From: Roseovarius sp.
Lineage (GTDB): Bacteria; Pseudomonadota; Alphaproteobacteria; Rhodobacterales; Rhodobacteraceae
Direction: 5' to 3'
Assembly: GCA_007125415.1 (NCBI GenBank)
Contig: SLDH01000090.1
Coordinates: 1-11,111, forward strand
DNA length: 11,111 bases
Shown here: piece after piece, positions 5,867 through 11,111 of the stretch
How the letters are laid out: each line of letters starts with the position of its first letter
Numbering within the stretch: position 1 is the first letter of the stretch
Notes under the pieces: model-generated
Database searches by the model: none
The model's input: the letters and a program-made list of their open reading frames with translations, nothing else
What the model was told of the DNA's origin: nothing
Translations under genes and position numbers: made by a program

Positions 5867-7765
5867 CTACTCGGCAGCCTCGCGTCCGCTCGTCCCGGTG
5901 CCCAGGGTAAGGCGTGCCAGCAACGTGGTGCCGTCGGACCGAGGATCGCTGTGCAATTCGAAGCTGCCGCCGAGACCGGAGAGGCGCTCTCTCATGCTGC
6001 GCAGACCAGTGCCATCCTCCAGCCGTGCCATGTCGAAACCAGGTCCGTCATTGCCGATCTCGATGGCGAGGTGGTCGGCGTCGCATGCGACGTCAATTCT
6101 GGCTGAGCGTGCCGTCGCGTGGCGGATGATGTTGCTCACCCCCTCGCGGATCAACGAGCGCAGGGCGAGCGCCGTCTCAGGCGCGAGGCTTATCGTTTCA
6201 TCCCCCGTCACGCTCCAGCTCAGATCGATCCCGGTCGCCGCGAAACGCTCGGCGGTTTCGGCGCGCAGATCCGCAAGCGCCTCTCCTGCGGGCAGGCCCG
6301 GGCGGTTGGCATTGCGGATGATGTCCCGCAGATCGCTCAGGGCCTGACCGATCATCATATCCTTGCGCCCCGCCACCGGGCTATGCAGGGCGCTGAGAAG
6401 CTGTGAGCCAATATTGTCGTGCATGTCGCGCGCGATACGGGTGCGCTCTTCCGCGGCGCCCAGATCATAGGCGCGCCGGCCCTGCTCGGCGCGGCGCATG
6501 ATGTCCACAAGATGATCAGCGCTGCGCTTGTGGCGTGGCCCGAAGAGGCCACGTCCGCGCCAGGGATGCTGCAAGACCATGGCCGGGATATCCGTTGTTG
6601 CCGGCACGAAGAGGCTGGCCCCGTCATCGGCAATGGCGACTTCGCTTCCCCCATGCCCGGTGCTGCGGATCTCGAGCGGCTCGTAAAGGGTCTGGAACAG
6701 GTGCTTCCACTTCTGCGCGCGCGTCTCGCTGCTGGCTTCGAAGGCCACGTCGATCACGGACTGGATGAGCGTGTGTTCCTCCATGGGTTTGCGTTGCAGG
6801 AACCTGCGCCAGAGCAGGTCACGCGACGGCAGATAGATCAGGGCCACCACCAGCAGCGAGACACCAAGCGACGCGCTCGCATCAAGCGACAGCGCGAAGA
6901 CCAGCGCGATGTCCAATGCGATGAGAAGCAGCGCCGCCGAGACGTAGAACAGGACATAGAAGGCCCACTCCCCAAGCTCGAACAACCGGTAGCGGGTCAG
7001 CCCGATGGCGAGCCCCACATAGACAAGAAGGAATGAAGAAAAGGCGTAACGCTCATCCACGAAGGGCGGAAAGCCAAGCGCGATCGGTGCCGCGACGAGA
7101 GCGATGAAGATGCCCGATCCGATGATGATGGAAATGCCGAGCCAGATCGCCAGCGCGCGGTCCTTGGGCCGGTTGCGGGTGACGATATATTGCGCGATCA
7201 CCGCGGCGCACATGCAGAGCATCTCGAGAAAGGTGATGCTGTGAATGACCATCAGCCCTTCCAAGGGCCCGGCGAGAGCCAGCACCGTCCAGCCACCAAA
7301 ACCCAGCACCGCGATGAGGCTCAGCCCCCCATGCCCGGGCAGGCGGACCGGATAACGCAGCAGGAGCACGGTCATCACGATCCCGAAGAGCGACGCGCCG
7401 GCACCGTTGATCCGGTAGAGCGGATCGAGAAGGCTCATCGGCAGGTGCACGCCCACGCCACCCGGTGGAGCCACGGAGAAGGTGAAGACCAACGTGCAAA
7501 GCCCGCTCAATGCAAAGAGCGTGAGGTCGGGATCGGAGGGGCGCAACGCCCATAGCCAGGCTGAGATCATATAGGCCCCGAGCCCGGTGACGATCTGGAC
7601 CCAGAAACGGAGATCCTGCGCCAGTATCGGCGCGATAAACGCTTCCGTTTCGGCCTCGGACACCCAGCCATGCAGCACGAGCGCAAAAACCGTGAGCAAC
7701 GCGGCTCCGGCGATGGCGATGAGGACGCCAAGGCGGGCTGCGGGTGTGAATAAAATGTTGGTCAC
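5867..7765 (-). CDS. Membrane sensor histidine kinase, HisKA_3 (NarX/ComP-like) family
   Basis: A 632-residue kinase. Residues 1-315 form a large membrane region with roughly ten hydrophobic segments (for example 12-32, 145-166, 207-230, 270-292, 301-312), and RYRLFELGEWAFYVLFY at 258-274 resembles the junction in ComP-type multi-spanning sensors. A linker to about 430 precedes the dimerisation helix EERTRIARDMHDNIGSQLL (439-457), where H449 is the expected phospho-acceptor. The ATPase part has an N box (EGVSNIIRHA, 541-550), G1 (NDGPGFD, 572-578) and G2 (GTGLRSMRERL, 585-595), all intact. HisKA_3 kinases usually phosphorylate LuxR/NarL-type regulators, but none is encoded in the window. The start codon is GTG at 7765, with only a weak ribosome-binding site; the signal sensed cannot be inferred. 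Confidence 0.9.
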   Translation of the reverse strand: MTNILFTPAARLGVLIAIAGAALLTVFALVLHGWVSEAETEAFIAPILAQDLRFWVQIVTGLGAYMISAWLWALRPSDPDLTLFALSGLCTLVFTFSVAPPGGVGVHLPMSLLDPLYRINGAGASLFGIVMTVLLLRYPVRLPGHGGLSLIAVLGFGGWTVLALAGPLEGLMVIHSITFLEMLCMCAAVIAQYIVTRNRPKDRALAIWLGISIIIGSGIFIALVAAPIALGFPPFVDERYAFSSFLLVYVGLAIGLTRYRLFELGEWAFYVLFYVSAALLLIALDIALVFALSLDASASLGVSLLVVALIYLPSRDLLWRRFLQRKPMEEHTLIQSVIDVAFEASSETRAQKWKHLFQTLYEPLEIRSTGHGGSEVAIADDGASLFVPATTDIPAMVLQHPWRGRGLFGPRHKRSADHLVDIMRRAEQGRRAYDLGAAEERTRIARDMHDNIGSQLLSALHSPVAGRKDMMIGQALSDLRDIIRNANRPGLPAGEALADLRAETAERFAATGIDLSWSVTGDETISLAPETALALRSLIREGVSNIIRHATARSARIDVACDADHLAIEIGNDGPGFDMARLEDGTGLRSMRERLSGLGGSFELHSDPRSDGTTLLARLTLGTGTSGREAAE

Positions 7766-7984
7766 GGGAATCGACCCTGATCGCGCTCTGCAGGCGAATG
7801 ATGTTGCAAGGGTTGCGCCTTGTGATCAAGCCCCGACGTAAGCCTGGTCCAACTCTGTCACAGGCGCCGGCCGCGCCCCGAAGGAGCCTCAGTGGCAAGA
7901 TCAAGTCTCCCTTTCCAAGGGAGGAAGGGCCGGATACTCTAGAGGTCAAATCAGAGGCCGGACAGGCACGGGGGATAGTGGGGC
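7766..7984. other. Divergent intergenic region, kinase gene / mipZ
   Basis: 219 bases between two outward-facing genes must hold both promoters, but I see no convincing -35/-10 pair for either. A small hairpin pairs CTCCCTT (7907-7913) with AAGGGAG (7917-7923). Open frames here have no ribosome-binding site and no recognisable product. Confidence 0.4.
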
Positions 7985-8794
7985 ATGGCGCATATCATCG
8001 TCGTCGGCAATGAAAAGGGCGGGGCGGGCAAATCCACCGTGGCGATGCATGTGGCCACGGCACTGGCGCGCCTGGGTCATGTGGTGAGCGCGCTCGATCT
8101 GGACCTGCGGCAGAAGACCTTCGGGCGCTATGCGTCAAACCGTGCGCGGTTTCTCGACACTTCCGGTCTGGACCTGCCAAGCCCGCATTATCACGATCTG
8201 CCCGAGGTCGATCCGGCCAGCCTGCGGGAGGGGGAGAACATCTATGACCGACGCCTTTCCGCCGCAGTTGCCGAGCTTGAGCCCGACAGTGATTTCATCC
8301 TGATCGATTGCCCCGGCTCGCATACGCGGCTGAGCCAGGTTGCCCATTCTCTGGCCGACACCCTCGTCACGCCACTCAATGACAGTTTCATCGATTTCGA
8401 CCTTCTGGCTCATGTCAACGAGGATGGCACCAAGGTATTGGGTCCGTCGGTCTATTCCGAGATGGTCTGGAACGCGCGGCAGTTGCGGGCGCAGGCAGGC
8501 CTGCCGCCCATAGACTGGGTCGTGGTGCGCAACCGGTTGGGCGCACAGCAGATGGTCAACAAGAAGAAGATGGGCGACGCGCTGGAGAATTTGGCCAGGC
8601 GCATCGGCTTCCGAACGGCTCCCGGTTTCAATGAGAGGGTGATCTTCCGGGAGTTGTTTCCGCGCGGGCTGACCTTGCTCGATCTCAAGGACATCGGGGT
8701 GAAGCAGCTCAATATCTCCAATATTGCCGCGCGGCAGGAATTGCGCGATCTGATAAAGGCGCTGAAGCTGCCGGGTGTCGAGCCCGACTTCTGA
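7985..8794 (+). CDS. mipZ: Division-plane positioning ATPase MipZ
   Basis: A 269-residue ParA/MinD-type ATPase matching MipZ, which forms a gradient from the poles with ParB and blocks FtsZ assembly away from midcell in alphaproteobacteria lacking Min. The deviant Walker A motif GNEKGGAGKST (8-18, with the signature lysine K11 and K16) is followed by LDLDLRQKTFGRY (37-49), the MipZ-type switch region, and the Walker B-like ILIDCPGSHTRLSQVA (105-120). The block TPLNDSFIDFDLLAHV and the later WVVVRNRLG are also typical of MipZ rather than plasmid ParA. The start context is weak (GGGGG about 10 bases upstream) but fits the N-terminal strand exactly. The stop is only 11 bases from the end of an IS remnant, so the original downstream sequence has been displaced. 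Confidence 0.93.
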   Translation: MAHIIVVGNEKGGAGKSTVAMHVATALARLGHVVSALDLDLRQKTFGRYASNRARFLDTSGLDLPSPHYHDLPEVDPASLREGENIYDRRLSAAVAELEPDSDFILIDCPGSHTRLSQVAHSLADTLVTPLNDSFIDFDLLAHVNEDGTKVLGPSVYSEMVWNARQLRAQAGLPPIDWVVVRNRLGAQQMVNKKKMGDALENLARRIGFRTAPGFNERVIFRELFPRGLTLLDLKDIGVKQLNISNIAARQELRDLIKALKLPGVEPDF

Positions 8795-8805
8795 AATATA
8801 TAGCT

Positions 8806-9266
8806 GAAAGTTGGTGATGGCCCCTGAGGGGCGGCATATCATGGCGGTGTTCAAGACGCCGTCAATTCTCTGAAGAGAAAAGGATATGCCACATGACAAA
8901 GACTACCATCACGCCGTTGCCTGATCCATCGGGATTTTCGCCCGATCCGCTGACAGATATCCTGCGCACGGGCGCGCGTCGCCTGATCGAGCAGGCGGTG
9001 GAAGCGGAGCTGGCCGCTCTTCTTGCCGCCCATGCTGATGACAAGACTGAAGACGGCCGCTCGCGTCTCGTTCGCCATGGCTACCTGCCGGAGCGCGAGG
9101 TGATGACCGGGCTGGCCATGGTCTTCAGGCTGATGATGTCAGCGCAGGCCAAATGGCGAAAGCTCGACGGCGCAAACCGCTTGCCCGAGCTCGTCCAGGG
9201 GATTGCCTCTAAGGACGGGATCAAGCAACTTCAGGCCGCCGCCTGATCACGCAGTCACCAACTTTC
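8806..9266 (+). mobile_element. Internally deleted IS256-family element (MITE-like)
   Basis: The element is bounded by GAAAGTTGGTGA (8806-8817) and its exact reverse complement TCACCAACTTTC (9255-9266), which gives a length of 461 bp. A full IS256-family element is about 1.3 kb. Between the ends is a transposase ORF without its middle. A small palindrome (GCCCC-TGA-GGGGC, 8820-8832) lies inside the left end. No clean 8-9-base target duplication is visible; ATAGCT occurs just outside both ends but at unequal distance. It sits between the convergent genes mipZ and the EamA gene, where insertion would do little harm. The element cannot move by itself, but its ends look intact enough for movement by a related transposase. 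Confidence 0.8.
8893..9246 (+). pseudogene. IS256-family (Mutator-type) transposase, N- and C-termini fused, core deleted
   Basis: A 117-residue open frame. Residues 1 to about 74 (through EAELAALLAAHADDK and LVRHGYLPEREVMTG) match the N-terminal DNA-binding region of IS256-family transposases. From LAMVFRLMMSAQAKWRKLDG on, the sequence matches the very end of the same protein, ending DGIKQLQAAA. A full transposase is about 400 residues, so some 280, including all three DDE catalytic residues, are missing while the frame is kept. The junction falls at ATGACCGGGCTGGCC (9102-9116). The encoded protein cannot catalyse transposition; it might still bind the ends. The ORF keeps an AAAAGGA about 8 bases upstream. 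Gene finders may report it as a small hypothetical protein. Confidence 0.85.
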
Positions 9267-9364
9267 GGGCATAGCTCCCGATCTCTGAGCGTGTGCTTGT
9301 ACGGCAAGACGCAAGATTCGGGATATCCGGTCTGACCGGGCCGACATCCGAGACGAGCGGGTCC

Positions 9365-9398
9365 GCCTCCGGCGGAAGTATTTGGGAACAATGAAAGC
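9365..9398. repeat. Rhodobacteraceae-type intergenic motif
   Basis: GCCTCCGGCGGAAGTATTTG followed by GGAACAATGAAAGC matches a short motif (GCCTCCGGCGG, then a TATTT stretch and a purine-rich tail) that I recall as very common between genes in Rhodobacteraceae. It carries a 5-bp stem, CCGCC/GGCGG, and lies 8 bases after the stop of the minus-strand EamA gene. A role as terminator or mRNA end is possible. Recognition is from memory and unverified. Confidence 0.45.
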
Positions 9399-9406
9399 AG
9401 GCTGCC

Positions 9407-10279
9407 TCAGAGGGGCTGGATCTCGCGCCTGCGTCTGAGCGCCACGAGGTTGGATACCATAAGGGCACCGATCACCACCGCCCCGCCGAGGATCGCCCAG
9501 CGGCCCGGATTTTCGCCCACGACGGCCCAGACCAGCAGGGGCGCCAGCACCGATTCAAGCAAGATCAGCAAGGATACCTCGGCCGAACTTATGTAGCGCG
9601 GGCCCATTGTGAGCAGGCAGGTCGCAATGGCAATGAAGGCCCCGTGACCGAGCAACAGCGGCCATTGAACCGCCACGGGCGCCATCGGCTCCACGAAGGG
9701 CCACAAGAGCAAGGCCGCGCCGATATAGCCGATGGGGATGGCCGGGATCATGGAAACTGACTTGAGCTTGCGCACGGCTGTCAGCGCCGCTGCATAGGCG
9801 GCGGAGACATAGAGCGCGATCAGATCACCCTTCCAGGAGGCCACCTCGGACTCGCCCGATCCATAGGCGATGATCGCAAGACCGATCATGACCACGAGCA
9901 TGGTCCAGATCATGCGCGGGCGTATTGTTTCTCCCAGAAACACCCGGCCGAAAATCGCCGCGAAGACCGGCATGGAGGCGAAGATGAACACCACGTTGGC
10001 AACGCTGGTATGGGTGACGGCCAGAACGAAGGCGGGCGCCGTGGAGCCGATGAGGATGATATAGATCCACCCGGGCCAGCCGCTTGTCAGAACCGCGTGA
10101 AATCCGCGTGTGCCCTGAACCATCAGCAATCCGATGAGGATCATCACCCCCGATGTCATGCCGCGCCAGAAGGCGGTGACCATTGGGTCGGCCACGATCA
10201 GCTTCACGAAAAGCGAATCCGGTACAACGCAAAGCACGCCAAGCGTGGTGACGAGAAGACCTTTGGCATGCATGTTCAT
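9407..10279 (-). CDS. DMT-superfamily transporter (EamA family)
   Basis: A 290-residue inner-membrane protein with about ten hydrophobic segments arranged as two EamA repeats, the layout of drug/metabolite transporters. The first repeat runs from GLLVTTLGVLCVVPDSLFVK, through FWRGMTSGVMILIGLLM and PVFAAIFGRVFLGE, to about residue 135. The second starts around WKGDLIALYVSAAYAAALTA and contains LLILLESVLAPLLVW, the typical E....P motif of the next-to-last pair of helices. The end, RRRREIQPL, is a positive cytoplasmic tail. Substrate is unknown; amino acids or other small metabolites are usual. I chose the ATG at 10279 because hydrophobic sequence starts directly after it; the frame stays open upstream to 10435, but that part is non-membrane and low in likelihood. 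No clear ribosome-binding site is seen. Confidence 0.87.
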   Translation of the reverse strand: MNMHAKGLLVTTLGVLCVVPDSLFVKLIVADPMVTAFWRGMTSGVMILIGLLMVQGTRGFHAVLTSGWPGWIYIILIGSTAPAFVLAVTHTSVANVVFIFASMPVFAAIFGRVFLGETIRPRMIWTMLVVMIGLAIIAYGSGESEVASWKGDLIALYVSAAYAAALTAVRKLKSVSMIPAIPIGYIGAALLLWPFVEPMAPVAVQWPLLLGHGAFIAIATCLLTMGPRYISSAEVSLLILLESVLAPLLVWAVVGENPGRWAILGGAVVIGALMVSNLVALRRRREIQPL

Positions 10280-10336
10280 GGCGCATATCTGTCGATGGTT
10301 TTTCCCGGGTTGTAAAGTGCTGCCCCACCGTGTTTC

Positions 10337-10365
10337 TTGGCTGCGCCTGTCCGCGCATCTATGCT
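10337..10365 (+). promoter_or_regulatory. Probable sigma-70 promoter for the 54-codon ORF and glucokinase
   Basis: TTGGCT (10337-10342) and TATGCT (10360-10365) are separated by exactly 17 bases, a good vegetative match. Transcription would start near 10372, leaving a leader of about 38 bases that contains a small hairpin (GGGC-TTC-GCCC, 10376-10386) just before the ribosome-binding site AAAGGAG (10397-10403). The position between divergent genes supports it. Confidence 0.5.
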
Positions 10366-10409
10366 CGCCCGGTCGGGGCTTCGCCCGCTGATCCCCAAAG
10401 GAGTTTCCC

Positions 10410-10574
10410 ATGGCCGCAACGGTGAATTGCTTCAAATCGGCCTTGCAGCGTCGCGATGCGTCTTTCGGCTATCGGGAAGGTTTTGCGGATGCCGATGCGG
10501 CCGAAACCCTTGCCACGGCAGGCCTTGACGTGCAGTTCCTGGCGGAGACCTCGTGTGCCGACGCCCGCAAATGA
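10410..10574 (+). CDS. Small protein of unknown function (54 residues)
   Basis: I do not recognise this protein. It reads MAATVNCFKSALQRRDASFG, then YREGFADADAAETLATAGLD and VQFLAETSCADARK: soluble, slightly acidic in the middle, with two cysteines and no signal peptide or membrane segment. A strong ribosome-binding site (AAAGGAG, 10397-10403) lies 6 bases before the ATG, and a good promoter lies just upstream, which are better expression signals than most genes here have. Its stop is 4 bases before the glucokinase ATG, so it could serve as a coupled leader cistron for that gene, or be a real small protein. A non-coding 5' region that merely lacks stops is the alternative. Confidence 0.55.
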   Translation: MAATVNCFKSALQRRDASFGYREGFADADAAETLATAGLDVQFLAETSCADARK

Positions 10575-10578
10575 CGCG

Positions 10579-11111
10579 ATGGCCGAGCGCTGGCTGCTGG
10601 CCGATGTGGGCGGGACCAACACGCGGCTGGGTCTGGCGGAGGCGGGGGTTCTCATCGAAGACAGCCAGCGGACCCTGCCCAATGCGCGGTTCGGCGGCCT
10701 TGAATCTCTGCTGAGCCACTACCTTGACGACTGGAAGGATACCAAGGTGACACGGGTTTGTGCCGGAGTGGCAGGGCCGGTGCGCAGCGGCAGGGCGAAG
10801 CTGACAAATCACGATTGGATCATCGACAGCGCCGAATTGGCCAAAGCCACCGGTGCCGCACATGTGAGGCTGATCAACGACATTCAGGCGCAGGGCTACG
10901 CGCTGGATGATGTGCACCCGGGGCAGGTCATGGTCCTGTTCGAGGGTGCAGTGCCACCGGCAGAGGCCGCGCGTCTTGTCATGGGGATCGGAACCGGCAG
11001 CAATGTTGCGGTGGTTCACAGAACCGACAATGGCCTTTTCGTGCCGCCTGCGGAAAGTGGCCATGCCAGCCTGCCTTTCGCCACAGGGGAGCTTGGTGCC
11101 TTGATCGATCA
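10579..11111 (+). CDS. glk: Glucokinase, partial (cut by window end)
   Basis: The first 177 residues of an ATP-dependent glucokinase of the Glk family (ROK/hexokinase fold), which makes glucose 6-phosphate. Visible motifs are LLADVGGTNTRLGLA (phosphate loop, from residue 6), AGVAGPV, LTNHDWIID (sugar contact), LINDIQAQGYAL with the catalytic Asp, GIGTGSNVAVV, and PAESGHASL in the place of the zinc-free EGGH-type sugar motif. I chose the ATG at 10579; it has no ribosome-binding site of its own and would depend on coupling to the upstream ORF, which stops 4 bases earlier. A GTG at 10555, 7 bases after a GGAG, would add 8 residues and is a real alternative. The 3' half lies outside the window. 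Glucose use by the Entner-Doudoroff route would fit the group. Confidence 0.88.
   Translation, partial: MAERWLLADVGGTNTRLGLAEAGVLIEDSQRTLPNARFGGLESLLSHYLDDWKDTKVTRVCAGVAGPVRSGRAKLTNHDWIIDSAELAKATGAAHVRLINDIQAQGYALDDVHPGQVMVLFEGAVPPAEAARLVMGIGTGSNVAVVHRTDNGLFVPPAESGHASLPFATGELGALID

Noticed and set aside
5306..6106. 266-residue + frame across rplS, rpmE and the kinase end
   Set aside because: It overlaps two certain ribosomal-protein genes and a terminator; the composition is arginine/serine-rich shadow sequence.
7053..7949. 298-residue minus frame overlapping the kinase N-terminus
   Set aside because: It is the kinase gene read in a shifted frame; the hydrophobic kinase reading is far better supported.
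7798..8013. 71-residue + ORF in the kinase-mipZ gap
   Set aside because: No ribosome-binding site, overlaps the mipZ start out of frame, and proline/arginine-rich low-information sequence.
10571..10573. ATG overlapping the stop of the 54-codon ORF (ATGA) as a glucokinase start
   Set aside because: It is not in the glucokinase frame.
1..11111. CRISPR arrays, tRNA or rRNA genes, phage, toxin-antitoxin or defence genes
   Set aside because: Read through on both strands; no regular repeat-spacer pattern, cloverleaf, rRNA sequence or recognisable defence or phage protein was found.

Overview
This is a GC-rich chromosomal window that reads as an alphaproteobacterium, most likely Rhodobacteraceae (Roseobacter group). 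The inference rests on the MipZ-type cell-division ATPase, a cysteine-free 73-residue L31, a short AroQ chorismate mutase next to rpsP, aerobic-type BluB, and a small intergenic motif that I associate with that family. No database search was possible, so the taxonomic call is inference.

Left part, 1-5801, + strand: a tightly packed cluster. It begins with three tandem paralogous GNAT acetyltransferases (the first cut by the window edge), joined by ATGA stop/start overlaps. A short chorismate mutase follows, overlapping the last GNAT. Next comes the classical ribosome-maturation block rpsP - rimM - trmD - rplS, with rpmE after it. Two genes unrelated to translation are set into this block: bluB (lower ligand of vitamin B12) between rpsP and rimM, and a sulfotransferase-like P-loop protein between rimM and trmD. 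A 339-base gap between trmD and rplS holds two tandem perfect hairpins, a possible promoter and a long rplS leader. A strong terminator ends the rpmE transcript.

Middle part, 5867-8794: a minus-strand, multi-spanning membrane sensor histidine kinase (HisKA_3/NarX-ComP type), convergent with rpmE and with no response regulator in view. It is divergent from mipZ, whose product positions the division plane.

Right part, 8795-11111: the gap between the convergent genes mipZ and a DMT-family (EamA) exporter contains a 461-bp IS256-family remnant. It has matching 12-bp inverted ends and an ORF in which the transposase N-terminus is fused in frame to its C-terminus, with the whole catalytic core lost. 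The EamA gene is divergent from a promoter-led pair: a 54-codon ORF of unknown function with a strong ribosome-binding site, then a glucokinase that runs off the window.

Most of the window is ordinary core genome. I see no convincing new defence or mobile system. The points most worth a second look are the internally deleted IS256 element, the GNAT triplication with one copy losing its acetyl-CoA loop, the metabolic genes embedded in the rpsP-trmD block, the twin hairpins plus rplS leader, and the 54-codon ORF before glucokinase.
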